A stretch of DNA of 64,000 bases from JBBRHQ01 sp963781345 (GCA_963781345.1 CAWAFQ010000013.1:453151-517150), one strand, 5' to 3'; shown: positions 8,693 through 18,159, counted from the stretch's first letter. Notes: generated by a model not told the origin, from the sequence alone. A program made the numbers and translations.

Positions 8693-9457
8693 TCACCGTT
8701 TCACTCGCCTGAGGTGGACCTCGCCGGAGCCGAGGCTGGCTCGCTCGCCCCCGTCGGTGGCGACGATGAGGTTGCCGCGCTCGTCTATGCCCTCGGCGAC
8801 GCCTGAGCCCGCAGCCGCGCCCGCGTGCTCAGCGACCCCGGCGGCGGCACGCTCGGCGTCGACGCCCGCGCTCGTCCAGCCGATTTCGCGGCCCAAGAGC
8901 GCATCGCGATCGCGGAAGGCGGCGAGGACCTGTTCGGGTTCGGCCTGCGTCCACCCGGCAAGAGTGCTGTTGAGAAACCCGAGCGCCTTGGCGACCGTCG
9001 CCTCGCCGCCGACAGAGATCGCACTGTCGCGCAGCTCCTCCGGGAAATCGCCGGGCTCGATCGAGATGTTGAGGCCGACGCCGATCACCGCCCAGCCATC
9101 CTGCGGCCGCGCCTCGATCAGAACGCCGGCGCACTTGCGACCGTTGATCCAGACGTCGTTGGGCCACTTCACCTGGCACTGGTGGGAGGAGATGCCCTCA
9201 ACCGCCTCGCAGACCGCGAGGGGAACCGCGAGCGGAAGCAGCAGATGACGCTCCTCCAGTGGCCTCAGGATCGCCGAGTAGAGGAGCGCCCTCCCCGCCG
9301 GTGCCGACCATGTCCTTCCCTGGCGCCCGCGCCCGGCGCGCTGCTCGTCCGCCGTGACCACCGTCCCCGCCGGGGCTCCCGCGGTCGCCAGCTCGCGGCC
9401 ACGGGCGTTGGTCGAGTCGCAGCGGCGGTGGTGGCGCCGCGGCGCCCCGAATCTCAG
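8693..9457 (-). CDS. birA: Biotin-[acetyl-CoA-carboxylase] ligase
   Basis: BirA catalytic domain with the family motifs CDSTN, GRGRQGR and KWPNDVW, then GVGLNI and the small C-terminal domain. About 254 residues, so it lacks the N-terminal DNA-binding domain of bifunctional BirA and is a ligase only. The start is uncertain: no ATG/GTG lies near the conserved N-terminus. A CTG at 9457 overlaps the TGA of the upstream gene (CTGA) and would start the protein just before RFGAPRRHH. The enzyme attaches biotin to acyl-CoA carboxylase carrier domains. Confidence 0.8.
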   Translation of the reverse strand: MRFGAPRRHHRRCDSTNARGRELATAGAPAGTVVTADEQRAGRGRQGRTWSAPAGRALLYSAILRPLEERHLLLPLAVPLAVCEAVEGISSHQCQVKWPNDVWINGRKCAGVLIEARPQDGWAVIGVGLNISIEPGDFPEELRDSAISVGGEATVAKALGFLNSTLAGWTQAEPEQVLAAFRDRDALLGREIGWTSAGVDAERAAAGVAEHAGAAAGSGVAEGIDERGNLIVATDGGERASLGSGEVHLRRVKR

Positions 9458-10264
9458 CTCGCCGGCGACAGCGACACCTCGTCGTCGGGGCCGAGGCCGA
9501 GGGCCTCGGCCGCGCTGCCGCAGTTGATCGCGAGCGCGAGCGCGCCCGCCGAGTCCTGGTAGAGGACCCCCTCTCCCTCGCCGACGTCGCTGAAGGTCCG
9601 CGCGAACGGCACCGACACCCCGGCACCCACAGCCTCGACCCGCACCCGGCGCCCCTGCTGGAGAAAGGTCTTCGGGAGGTCCCCATCGCGCAGGTCGAGC
9701 GCCACGTTGCCGAAGCCGTCGGAATAGAGTACGTGAGCGACGACGCGGTCGGAGTGGATCGCCGGGCGGGGCAGGTCGAGCCTTGTGAGGGTCACGCGGG
9801 TCGATCTCCTCACCGGCCTCGGGGAGCTTCGCCCCCGCCGCCAGCCGCGCTGCCACGGGGGCGAAGATGTCGCGGCCGTGGAAGCTCGCACTCACCGGTT
9901 CGAGCCGGAACGGCGAGGAGCCCACGTCGACCGCCTCGCGCGCGCCCCCAAACCGCTCGGCGGCGGGCCAGAGCAACCCGTTGTCTGGGCCGATGAGGAC
10001 CCGGTTCTCGCCGACGCGAACCGCGACGGCACGCCGGGATGAGCCAACACCCGGATCGACGACGGCAAGGTGGACGCCCGCCTCCGAGTACGGAAGCGCG
10101 TTCGCCAGCACTACGGCGCCCTCTCGGACCCCGTGCCGGGTGATCCCGTGGGTGATGTCGGCAATTCGCGATTCGGGCGCGACCCTCTCCATCACCAGCC
10201 GGCAGACCCCGGCGAACTCGTCGGAGTAGCCGTAGTCGGAGAGGAAGGTGATCGGCTGGTTCAC
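9454..10264 (-). CDS. S-adenosyl-L-methionine hydroxide adenosyltransferase (SAM hydrolase), frameshifted
   Basis: The first part (GTG at 10264) shows the DUF62/SAM-hydroxide adenosyltransferase signature: ITFLSDYG, DITHGI, VVDPGVGS, IGPDNGL and HGRDIFAP. Near 9797 the conserved sequence jumps frame: the C-terminal domain (LYSDGFGNV, then SLSPAS and TGA at 9454) continues in another frame. One indel therefore breaks the gene, either natural or a sequence error. By family knowledge the enzyme cleaves SAM to adenosine and methionine. It sits between cobA/hemD and birA, overlapping birA by 4 bp. Confidence 0.8.
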
Positions 10265-10274
10265 GCCGCGGAAT

Positions 10275-11780
10275 CTAGCTCCGTGCATCGGCAAGCAGCG
10301 CCGCCAGCAGCCCCTCGATGTCGTGGCGCTTCGCCTCCACCGCCACCTCGAGACCCGCCCCGCGCGCGGCGTCGCTGGTCACCGGGCCGATCGAGACGAC
10401 CCGGGCATCGCGGGGGACGCGCTCTCCGAGCGCTTCGACGAGGTTGCGGACTGTCGAGGAGGAGGTGAAGGTGAGGTAGTCGGCCTCCCGGGCCGCCTCG
10501 ATCGCCTCGGCGGTGGGGGTCGCCCGAACGGTTTCGTACAGCGCCACAACGTCGACCTCGGCGCCGCGCTCGCGCAGCGCCTCGGGGAGGACGTCGCGGG
10601 CCTCGGCGGCTCGGGCGACGAGGACCGGCCGTCCCTGCACCTCGACCGGCGCCAGGGCCTCGGCCAATGCCTCGGCGACGAAGCGCTCGGGGACGATGTC
10701 GGCGCTGATGCCGTGCTCGGCCAGCGCGCGGGCGGTGCCGGGGCCGATCGCGGCGACGGTTGCGTTGGCCAGCGCCCGGGCGTCGCGGCCACCCGCCGCC
10801 ATCGCCTCGAAGAGGAGGTGGGCGCCGTTGGGGCTGGTGACGCAGACGAGCGCGTAGGTGTGAAGCGCTTCGACCGCCGCCACCACCTCGGGTGTGTCGA
10901 GCCTCGGCTCGATTCTGATCGCCGGCAGCTCGACCACCTCGGCGCCGAGATCGCGCAGGGTGGAGGCGAAACCGCTGGCCTGCGCCCGGGCCCTGGTGAC
11001 GACGACGCGACGGCCTGCGAGCGGGCGGCGCCCGAGCCAGTCGAGGGCCTCGCGGCGGGCCGCGACCGCGCCGATGACGATCAGCGCCGGCGCCCCGATC
11101 GCCTCCTCGGTCGCGACCTCGGCGATCGTCCCCAGGGTCGCGGTGACGGTGCGCTGGCCGTCCATCGTCCCCCGCTCGATTGCGGCGGCCGCTTCGTCGG
11201 GGTCGCGGCCCGCCTCGATCAGCGCCGCCGCGTTCCGCTCCAGCCTCTTCACGCCCATGTAGAAGACCAGGGTCCCGGGGAAGCGCGCTAGCGCCTCCCA
11301 GTCGAGGGCAGATTCCTCCTTTTCGGGGTCCTCGTGACCGGTGACGAAGGCGACCGCGGAGGCGTCGTCGCGGTGGGTCACCGGGATCCCCGCGTAGGCG
11401 GTCGCGGCGACGCCGGCGGTGATGCCCGGCACCACCTCGAACGCAACCCCCGCCGCGTGCAGCGCCTCACCCTCCTCGGCACCGCGGCCGAAGACGAAGG
11501 GGTCGCCGCCTTTGAGCCGGACGACACTGCGCCCGGCGCGGGCCGCCTCGATCATCCGCTCCTCGATCTCGTCCTGTGGCACAGACGGGCTCCCCGGCCG
11601 CTTGCCGACGTAGACGAGCTCGGCGTCGGAGCGGGCTCCGTCGAGGGCGCCGTTTGGTATCAGCCGGTCGTAGAAGATCACCTCTGCATCGGCGATCAGC
11701 TCGAGCGATCGCCGGGTCATCAGCCCCGCATCCCCCGGCCCGGCCCCGACCAGATAGACGACCCCGGCGCGCGGCCTCAT
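10275..11780 (-). CDS. cobA-hemD: Uroporphyrinogen-III C-methyltransferase / uroporphyrinogen-III synthase fusion
   Basis: Residues ~1-245 are a SUMT: VYLVGAGPGD, the glycine-rich RLKGGDPFVFGRG, VVPGITA and the IPVTHRD region. Residues ~255-500 are HemD (VVVTRARAQA, TSPNG, AAIGPGTARAL). The ATG at 11780 overlaps the hemC stop (ATGA). The fusion makes uroporphyrinogen III from hydroxymethylbilane and can methylate it towards precorrin-2, the branch to siroheme and cobalamin. Such fusions are common in Actinobacteria and Firmicutes. Confidence 0.92.
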   Translation of the reverse strand: MRPRAGVVYLVGAGPGDAGLMTRRSLELIADAEVIFYDRLIPNGALDGARSDAELVYVGKRPGSPSVPQDEIEERMIEAARAGRSVVRLKGGDPFVFGRGAEEGEALHAAGVAFEVVPGITAGVAATAYAGIPVTHRDDASAVAFVTGHEDPEKEESALDWEALARFPGTLVFYMGVKRLERNAAALIEAGRDPDEAAAAIERGTMDGQRTVTATLGTIAEVATEEAIGAPALIVIGAVAARREALDWLGRRPLAGRRVVVTRARAQASGFASTLRDLGAEVVELPAIRIEPRLDTPEVVAAVEALHTYALVCVTSPNGAHLLFEAMAAGGRDARALANATVAAIGPGTARALAEHGISADIVPERFVAEALAEALAPVEVQGRPVLVARAAEARDVLPEALRERGAEVDVVALYETVRATPTAEAIEAAREADYLTFTSSSTVRNLVEALGERVPRDARVVSIGPVTSDAARGAGLEVAVEAKRHDIEGLLAALLADARS

Positions 11781-12691
11781 CCCCCGCCCCCGTCCCCGCT
11801 CTGCGCTCCCTGCGCTGGGCTCTCGGACGCCGCCCGCTCGAGCAGCTCGCCCGCTCCCGCGGCAAGCAGCCTCTGGGCGATCCCGGCTCCCGCCTCCGGG
11901 GCGCGCTCCGCATCCACCTCGACCCGGTCGCGGACCCACTCGCTGCCGTCGGGGAGGCCGACGAAGGCCTCGATCGCAAGCCGCTCGCCGGACACCTCCG
12001 CGTGGATACCGATCGGGCTGGTGCAGTCCGCGTCGAGAGCGGCGACCGCGGTCCGCTCAGCGGTCAGCTCGAGCAGGGCCGCCTCGTCGGTGAGCGCGGC
12101 GCAGGCGCCGAGCACGCCGCCCTCCTCGCGCCGCGCCTGCAAGACCAGGGCCCCCTGTCCCGCGGCCGGGGTCATGGCATCGGCATCTAGGGCGAATGCG
12201 ATCTCACCCTCGCGGCCCAGCCGCCGCAGGCCCGCGGCGGCGAGCACGATCCCGTCGAGGTCGCCCTCACCAAGCCGCCGCAGCCGGGTGTCGACGTTCC
12301 CGTGTAGCTCGCCGACGCGGAGGTCCGGCCGCGCCGCCAGCAGCTGTGACTGCCGGCGCAGGCTCGCGGTCCCGACCCGGGCGCCCTCGGGGACGTCCGC
12401 GAGCGAGGACCCGGTCCCGATCCAGACATCGGCCGGGTTCTCGCGCACCGGGACACCGGCGATCATCAGCTCCTCCGGCATCACCGAGGGAAGGTCCTTG
12501 GCCGAGTGGACGCCGACATCGGCGAGGTCGTCGATCAGCGCCTGCTCGACTCCCCGCACGAATCGCGACTTGTCACTCGGCTCGCCGGCGGAGTCGGCCT
12601 CGACCAACTCGGCGCCGCCGAGCATCTCGGCGACTGCCCGCGCCTGCGCAAGCGCCAGCGCGCTGCCCCTGGTGGCGAGGCGGAGCGCCAC
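11777..12691 (-). CDS. hemC: Porphobilinogen deaminase (hydroxymethylbilane synthase)
   Basis: 304 residues. The N-terminal RLATRGSALALAQA, HSAKDLP, GTASLRRQ and LHGNVDTR are all canonical. Cys223 in LDADCTSPIG is the residue that carries the dipyrromethane cofactor. The last ~25 residues are a Gly/Ala/Ser-rich extension. It condenses four porphobilinogens into hydroxymethylbilane. It lies 6 bp after hemA and overlaps cobA/hemD, so it is clearly in an operon. Confidence 0.95.
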   Translation of the reverse strand: MALRLATRGSALALAQARAVAEMLGGAELVEADSAGEPSDKSRFVRGVEQALIDDLADVGVHSAKDLPSVMPEELMIAGVPVRENPADVWIGTGSSLADVPEGARVGTASLRRQSQLLAARPDLRVGELHGNVDTRLRRLGEGDLDGIVLAAAGLRRLGREGEIAFALDADAMTPAAGQGALVLQARREEGGVLGACAALTDEAALLELTAERTAVAALDADCTSPIGIHAEVSGERLAIEAFVGLPDGSEWVRDRVEVDAERAPEAGAGIAQRLLAAGAGELLERAASESPAQGAQSGDGGGG

Positions 12692-12697
12692 CGCCGC

Positions 12698-14035
12698 TCA
12701 GGCCGACTCGCGGCCCTCGCGTCGCAGCGGCGTGACGCTGGCGTCGCGCTCGGAATCGGGCTCGGTCTCGGCGTCGAGGCCGAAGAGGACCCTGAGCGCG
12801 TTGACGTAGAGGTAGGCGTCGTCGGTGCCCGCCGAGCGCTTCATCCGCAGGGTCGGCTCGTGCAGCAGCCGGCTCGCGATCGCCCGCGCCATCTGCTCGA
12901 GTCGCTCGCGGTCGGCGTCGGTCATCCCCTCCCAGCGGCTCTCGTTCTCGGCCAGGACCCGCCGCACGATCTCGTCGGCGCTCTCGCGCAGCGCGGCGAC
13001 CGTGGGGACGACCTCGAGCGACGCGAGCCAGCGCTCGAAGCGGATCTGCTCGGCCTCGAGGATCCGCTCGGCGAGCTTCGCCTCGGCCTCGCGCCCGCTC
13101 GCGTTTCGCTCGACAATCTGCTGGACGTCGTCAACGTCGTGGAGGGTGACCCCGCCGACCTCCCTGCAGCCCGGGTCGATGTCGCGGGGCACGGCGAGGT
13201 CTACGAGCAGGATCGGCCGCCCGGCGCGCTCGGATATCACCTGCTCGAGGTCGTCGCGCTCGATGATGTGATGGGGCGAGTGGGTCGCCGAGACGACTAT
13301 GTCAGCAAGCTCGAGCTCCCCGGGGAGCTCGTCGAACCGAACCGCCTCGCCCTTGAATCGCTGCGCGAGGCCGATCGCCCGGTCGTAGTGGCGGTTGGCG
13401 ATGAACACGGTCGCCACCCCTCGGGCGACCAGCGCCCGCGCGACCAGCTCGGAGGTCTCACCGGCGCCGATCACGAGCACCCTGCGCTGTGCGAGGTCGC
13501 CGAGGGTGCGCTGGGCGAGCTCGACCGCGACCGAGGAGATCGAGAGGCCCTTCTCGCTGACCCCGGTCTCATCGCGGGCGCGACCGCCGGCCGTGAGCGC
13601 CCCGCGGAAGAGGCGGTTGAGGATCGGACCGGTGGCCCCCTCGACCAGGGCCAGCTCGTAGGCGCGCTTCACCTGCCCCTGGATCTCGGCTTCGCCGATG
13701 ATCATCGAGTCGAGGCCGGAGGTGACCCTGAAGAGGTGGCGGGCGGCCTCTCCGGATCGAAGCGAGTAGAGGTTGCCGAGAAGCTCGGTCGGCCGGATCT
13801 CGGCCTGGCGGGAGAGGGCCCGCAGCGCCACCGACTCGGCCTCGACCGGGTCGGAGACCACCAGGTAGAGCTCGGTCCGGTTGCAGGTCGAGATCGCCGC
13901 CGCCTCGCGGACCTGCTCGGAGGAGGTGAGGTCACCGAGCACGCTGACGGCGCGACCCTCCGTCAGCGCCAGCCGCTCGCGCAGCTCCAGCGGCGCGGTC
14001 TTGTGGGAGACGCCGAGCGCCAGCAGCTCCGACAT
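12698..14035 (-). CDS. hemA: Glutamyl-tRNA reductase
   Basis: 445 residues, family-typical length. N-terminal GVSHKTAPLELRE, catalytic Cys51 in STCNRTELY, NADPH-binding segment VIGAGETSELVA, and the C-terminal dimerisation helices. It converts Glu-tRNA to glutamate-1-semialdehyde, the first step of C5-pathway heme synthesis. Its position immediately after the ccm genes makes a combined cytochrome c/heme operon. Confidence 0.95.
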   Translation of the reverse strand: MSELLALGVSHKTAPLELRERLALTEGRAVSVLGDLTSSEQVREAAAISTCNRTELYLVVSDPVEAESVALRALSRQAEIRPTELLGNLYSLRSGEAARHLFRVTSGLDSMIIGEAEIQGQVKRAYELALVEGATGPILNRLFRGALTAGGRARDETGVSEKGLSISSVAVELAQRTLGDLAQRRVLVIGAGETSELVARALVARGVATVFIANRHYDRAIGLAQRFKGEAVRFDELPGELELADIVVSATHSPHHIIERDDLEQVISERAGRPILLVDLAVPRDIDPGCREVGGVTLHDVDDVQQIVERNASGREAEAKLAERILEAEQIRFERWLASLEVVPTVAALRESADEIVRRVLAENESRWEGMTDADRERLEQMARAIASRLLHEPTLRMKRSAGTDDAYLYVNALRVLFGLDAETEPDSERDASVTPLRREGRESA

Positions 14036-14061
14036 CTAGCCGTTCCTGCCGCGGGTGGCCA

Positions 14062-14334
14062 CTAGCGCCGCATCTCCTCGGCGACCGCCTCAACCTGCGG
14101 GTCGCGGTGGGGCGTGTCGGTGGTGCCACCGGGGGCAGCACCGGAACGAGGCTCGCGGCCCTCCTCGGCGTGGTCGGCGAGGTCTCGCAGATCGCCCTCG
14201 ATTCGCTGCAGCTTCGCCGCCATGATCCCGACGTAGATCAGGATCAGGACGAGGAAGACGATGTAGGCCGCGGCGACGTACTTCGAAGCCTCGCCCGAGG
14301 GAAGCGCCGGGGCGAGGGCGAGCAGGGCCGTCAT
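14062..14334 (-). CDS. CcmD-like small membrane protein
   Basis: 90 residues with a single hydrophobic helix (~19-41, KYVAAAYIVFLVLILIYVG) followed by a charged amphipathic segment beginning KLQRIEGDL, the layout of CcmD. The ATG at 14334 overlaps the ccmC stop at 14331. CcmD helps release holo-CcmE from the CcmABC exporter. The C-terminal half is a hydrophilic tail. Assignment rests on topology and gene order, since CcmD sequences are poorly conserved. Confidence 0.6.
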   Translation of the reverse strand: MTALLALAPALPSGEASKYVAAAYIVFLVLILIYVGIMAAKLQRIEGDLRDLADHAEEGREPRSGAAPGGTTDTPHRDPQVEAVAEEMRR

Positions 14335-15065
14335 CGGCCCAGCTCCGGGGCGATCCGCGAGGGCGATCCGGACAGGGTCGGCTCGGGTGCCTCGAGCGCG
14401 CGCCGCAGGCGCCGCACCTGGCCGGAGGCGCTCTTCGCGGTCAGCTCGAACCTGACCAGGGTCACCCAAAGCAGCGCCATTCCCGCGAGCGAGACGAGGA
14501 AGGTCAGCATCATCGAGCCCGGGAGCCCGCCGCCCGTGGTCGCGAAGACGCGCGGGTGGACCAGGCTCTCGGCGAGTCGGACGGCGAGGAAGTTGAGCGG
14601 GACGAAGGCGCCGGCGGCGATCGCGAAGACCGAGGCGTAGCGCGCCTGGCGCTCGGGGTCCTCTATCGCGTAGCGGAAGGGGTAGTAGGTGGCGTAGAGG
14701 AGGAAGACGATGAGGAAGCTGACCAGGGTCGGCTCGTCCCAGACCCACCAGTGCCCCCAGGAGGCCTTCGCCCAGATCGAGCCCGTGATCAGCACCGCGG
14801 TGCCGAAGATGATCGAGAGGTGGATCGCGACATAGGAGCGGGCGTCGTAGCTGCGCTTGCCCGTCTGCAGGTGGCGGACGCCGTAGAAGCCGCCGACGAT
14901 GAAGCCGATCAGGGCGGTGATCGCCAGCGGCACGTGCAGGTAGAAGATCTTCTGGATGAAGCCCTGGTCGGCGTCCATCGGCGCGTAGAAGAAGATCAGC
15001 GCCATCGCGACGGTGATTGTCGCGATGGTGGCTATCGAGAGTCCCTTTAGGCCTTTGCCGTACAT
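14331..15065 (-). CDS. ccmC: Heme exporter/heme-handling protein CcmC
   Basis: 244 residues, about six transmembrane helices. It contains the tryptophan-rich heme-binding motif WGHWWVWDEP with flanking conserved His residues (FYLHVPLA and VAIHLS). CcmC presents heme to CcmE in system I cytochrome c maturation. The C-terminal ~45 residues are a hydrophilic extension rich in Arg. Preceded by ccmB and followed with overlap by the ccmD-like gene. Confidence 0.9.
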   Translation of the reverse strand: MYGKGLKGLSIATIATITVAMALIFFYAPMDADQGFIQKIFYLHVPLAITALIGFIVGGFYGVRHLQTGKRSYDARSYVAIHLSIIFGTAVLITGSIWAKASWGHWWVWDEPTLVSFLIVFLLYATYYPFRYAIEDPERQARYASVFAIAAGAFVPLNFLAVRLAESLVHPRVFATTGGGLPGSMMLTFLVSLAGMALLWVTLVRFELTAKSASGQVRRLRRALEAPEPTLSGSPSRIAPELGR

Positions 15066-15095
15066 GGTCTTTGCTCGGGTGCCGATGGCGGCGGG

Positions 15096-15776
15096 TCAGT
15101 CCTCCAGGAGGAAGTCGAAGACCGCGTATCCGACCAGCACGAACACGAGATCGTATAGACCGAGGACAGCCAGCCAGGTGCCGAAACGGTCGTATGCAGG
15201 CCCGCCTGCTTCCAGCAGCCCCCTGGAGGCGCCGGTCGCGGCGATCATCAGAGGGACGACGAGCGGCAGCAGCACCAGCGGGACGAGCAGATCGCGGGCG
15301 CGCGAGTTGACCGCCATCGAGGAGATCAGCGCCCCGGTCGCCGCGAGGCCGGCGTCGGCGAGCAGCAGAATCAGCAGGAGCGGGCCCAGCGCCGTTACCG
15401 AGTCGAGGAAGAAGAGCGCGAACACGGGCACCGCGATCGCCTCGAGCACCAGCATGTAGACGATCAGCGCCACCGTCTTCGAGGCGAACAGGACGGTGCG
15501 GTCTATCGGAGCCAGCCGGATCACGTCAAAGCCCCCCTCCTCGCGCTCGGCGACGAAGAGGCGATTGATGCCGAGGATCGCCGCGAACAGCAGCGTCGCC
15601 CAGAGCACCCCGGCGGCGAGGCTCCCCGAGAGGCTGGTGCGGTCGAGGCCGAAGCGGAAGATGACGAAGGTCGTGACCGCGAACAGCGCCATCGCCGAGA
15701 GCGAGCGGAGGGTGCGCAACTCGGTCCGCAGATCCTTGGCGAGAATCGCCCTGAACGCCTCGACCGAGGGCGTCAT
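15096..15776 (-). CDS. ccmB: Heme ABC exporter permease CcmB
   Basis: 226 residues with about six membrane helices and the CcmB motif pattern: FRAILAKDLRTELRT at the N-terminus, an ILGINRLFVAERE loop after the second helix, then APIDRTVLFASK. It forms the transmembrane part of the CcmAB transporter. Its start overlaps the ccmA stop (15773-15776), indicating translational coupling. Confidence 0.88.
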   Translation of the reverse strand: MTPSVEAFRAILAKDLRTELRTLRSLSAMALFAVTTFVIFRFGLDRTSLSGSLAAGVLWATLLFAAILGINRLFVAEREEGGFDVIRLAPIDRTVLFASKTVALIVYMLVLEAIAVPVFALFFLDSVTALGPLLLILLLADAGLAATGALISSMAVNSRARDLLVPLVLLPLVVPLMIAATGASRGLLEAGGPAYDRFGTWLAVLGLYDLVFVLVGYAVFDFLLED

Positions 15777-16519
15777 CCCGGCACTCCCGCGACCGCCGCC
15801 CGCGCCCGATCGGGGTCGAGGTCGGCGGCCGGGCCCTCGCTGAGCGGGTGCCCGCCGTGGCCGAGGACGAGGGCGCGGTCGACCTCGGGCAGGGCGCGCT
15901 CGGGATCGTGGGTGACGAGGACCCTGGTGGCTCCTGAGGCGGGCCCGAGCAGCTCCCGGGCGAGCTCGCGACCCTCGAGGTCGAGGTTGGAATCCGGCTC
16001 GTCGAGCAGCAGCAGCTCCGGGTCGTGGAGGACGCAGCGGCAGATCGCCAGGCGCTGGCGCATTCCGGCAGAGAGCGAGGAGACCCGGTCGTCGGCGCGC
16101 CGCTCCATCCCGGTTGCGGCGAGCACCGAGCCGATCCGCTCCTCGGCCGGGCCCGCGCCGATGCCGTGCAGGCGGGCTCCGAAGCGCAGGTTCTCGCGAC
16201 CGCTGAGGTCGCGGTAGAGCAGCGGCTCGTGGCCGAGGTAGCCGATCCGCCCCCGCAGCTTCCAGGCCTCGCTCGGCAGCGAGCAGCCGAGCACGCGGAC
16301 GTCACCCGAGGTCGGGCGCAGCAGCGTCGCCAGGATCCGCAGCAGGGTCGTCTTGCCCGAGCCGTTGGGTCCCAGCACGGCGAGCGAGCGCCCGGCCTCG
16401 AGCTCGAAGCCGAGCCCGTCGAGCGCCGTGCGCTCGCCGTAGTCGCGACGGAGCCCGGCGACGGCGATCGCCGGGCCGGGGTCCGGCGGCTGCTCTTGCC
16501 CGAATGCCTCGATTGCCAC
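15773..16519 (-). CDS. ccmA: Heme ABC exporter ATPase CcmA
   Basis: ABC ATPase of ~248 residues from the GTG at 16519. Walker A GPNGSGKTT, a signature region LSAGMRQRLAI (variant of LSGGQ), Walker B LLLLDEPDSNLD and the H-loop THD are all present. A longer open frame upstream is low-complexity and probably untranslated. It is the first gene of the ccmABCD-hemA-hemC-cobA/hemD block, so a promoter is expected between 16520 and 16695. Confidence 0.88.
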   Translation of the reverse strand: MAIEAFGQEQPPDPGPAIAVAGLRRDYGERTALDGLGFELEAGRSLAVLGPNGSGKTTLLRILATLLRPTSGDVRVLGCSLPSEAWKLRGRIGYLGHEPLLYRDLSGRENLRFGARLHGIGAGPAEERIGSVLAATGMERRADDRVSSLSAGMRQRLAICRCVLHDPELLLLDEPDSNLDLEGRELARELLGPASGATRVLVTHDPERALPEVDRALVLGHGGHPLSEGPAADLDPDRARAAVAGVPG

Positions 16520-16695
16520 GGAGATGATTGTCGCGGATAGTCTGCCGCGAACAGGAAGATCAACCCTGATGACAGGATACGTCTGCAAGGGCGCCCTCGA
16601 AGGCGCGGCTGGTAAGCGGTGGCTGAGCCGCGAGCCGCGATGGCGCCGCGGGTGTGTCTGCGCCCCTGGCCGCACACACAGGGCTGAAATGAAAC

Positions 16696-16730
16696 CCGGC
16701 CGGAGACCCCCAGTCCAGGTCTCCGGCCGG
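16696..16730. terminator. Terminator-like perfect hairpin after rarA
   Basis: 12-bp arms 16696-16707 and 16719-16730 pair perfectly around an 11-nt loop. They sit downstream of rarA and upstream of ccmA, both minus strand. No T-run follows. The rest of the 16520-16815 gap shows no gene that I can support. Confidence 0.65.
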
Positions 16731-16815
16731 CACTTCGGCTCTCCCTGGCTACAAGAGTGGGAAGCCGATCACCAGAACACTGCGAGATTGCCGAAGTTGT
16801 GGTCTTCGGCTCGAA

Positions 16816-18159
16816 TCAATCGGATTCGCCGAATGCCCGGCGCAGCTCGGCGAGGCGACGGCCGAGCTCGGCTTCGAATCCGCGGTCGGTCGGCTCGTAG
16901 AAGCGCCGCCCCCGCAAGGCGTCGGGCATCAGCGGCGCAGCGGCGACTCCGCCCGCGTGGTCGTGCGGGTACTCATATCCCTTGCCGCGGCCGAGCTCGG
17001 CGGCGCCGGGGTAGTGGGCGTCGCGGATGTGGTCGGGCGGCGCCGCGGCCCCGCTGCGGCGTATCTCTGCGCGGGCCTCCGAGATCGCCGCACAAGAGGC
17101 GTTGGACTTCGGCGCCAGCGCCAGGTAGACCGCCGCCTGGGAGAGGTTGAGCGCGCACTCGGGCAGGCCGACACGGTCGACCGCGGCGCCGGCTGCGGTC
17201 GCCACCACCAGCGCCTGCGGGTCGGCATTGCCGATGTCCTCGGAGGCGAAGATCACCATCCGCCGGGCGATGAAGCGCGGGTCCTCGCCGCCCTCGAGCA
17301 TCGCCGCCAGGTAGTAGAGGGATGCGTCGGCGTCGGAGCCGCGGGTCGCCTTGATCCAGGCGGAGATGTAGTCGTAGTGGCGGTCACCGTCGCGGTCGTA
17401 TGAGACGGCGACGCGCTGCAGCGCGTCCTCGGCTGCGGTGACGTCGACCGCCGACGCGGTGGCCGCAGCCCGCTCCGCCGCTCGCTCCAGCGCCGAGAGC
17501 GCCACCCGGGCGTCGCCACCGCTTCGCCGTGCCAGCATCTCCAACGCTGCCGGCTCGACCTGCGGCGGATCGGCGAGGCCTCGCTTCGGGTCATCGAGCG
17601 CGCGCCGCAGCACCGATTCGATCTGCTCGGAGCCGAGCGGCTGAAGCTCATAGACCTGGCAGCGCGAGAGCAGGGCCGAGTTGACCTCGAAGTAGGGGTT
17701 CTCGGTGGTTGCCCCGATCAGCGTCAGCAAGCCCTCCTCGACGGCGGGCAGCAGCGCGTCCTGCTGGGCCTTGTTGAAGCGGTGGATCTCGTCGAGGAAG
17801 AGGATCGTCTCGCGCCCGCTCCCCCGGCGACGCTCGCGGCCTCGCTCGATCACCGCGCGGATCTCGGCCCGGCCCGCATTCACCGCCGAGTGCTCCTCGA
17901 AGGCGCCGGCGGCTCCGGCGGCGGCGATCCGCGCCAGCGTCGTCTTACCCGATCCCGGTGGGCCGTAGAGGATCGCGCTGTGGGGCCGGCCGCCCTCGAT
18001 CGCGGTCCGTAGCGCCGAGCCCTCGGCGAGCAGGTGCTCCTGCCCGATCAGCTCGGAGAGGCGGCGCGGGCGCATCCGGACCGCCAGCGGGGCGTCGGCA
18101 TCCGGGACGGCGCCGCCGGAGCCCCGCTGGCCCTCGGTGTCGAAGAGCTGGTCGGGCAT
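16816..18159 (-). CDS. rarA: Replication-associated recombination protein A (RarA/MgsA AAA+ ATPase)
   Basis: About 447 residues from the ATG at 18159. It opens with LAVRMRPRRLSELIGQEHLL. Walker A is GPPGSGKTT (~66-74), Walker B LDEIHRFN (~123-130), sensor 1 ATTENPYFEVN, and the C-terminal domain contains YLAAMLEGGEDPRFIARR and HYPGAAELGRGKGYEYPHD. It acts on stalled replication forks. It is transcribed divergently from the M20 peptidase gene 55 bp away. Confidence 0.93.
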   Translation of the reverse strand: MPDQLFDTEGQRGSGGAVPDADAPLAVRMRPRRLSELIGQEHLLAEGSALRTAIEGGRPHSAILYGPPGSGKTTLARIAAAGAAGAFEEHSAVNAGRAEIRAVIERGRERRRGSGRETILFLDEIHRFNKAQQDALLPAVEEGLLTLIGATTENPYFEVNSALLSRCQVYELQPLGSEQIESVLRRALDDPKRGLADPPQVEPAALEMLARRSGGDARVALSALERAAERAAATASAVDVTAAEDALQRVAVSYDRDGDRHYDYISAWIKATRGSDADASLYYLAAMLEGGEDPRFIARRMVIFASEDIGNADPQALVVATAAGAAVDRVGLPECALNLSQAAVYLALAPKSNASCAAISEARAEIRRSGAAAPPDHIRDAHYPGAAELGRGKGYEYPHDHAGGVAAAPLMPDALRGRRFYEPTDRGFEAELGRRLAELRRAFGESD

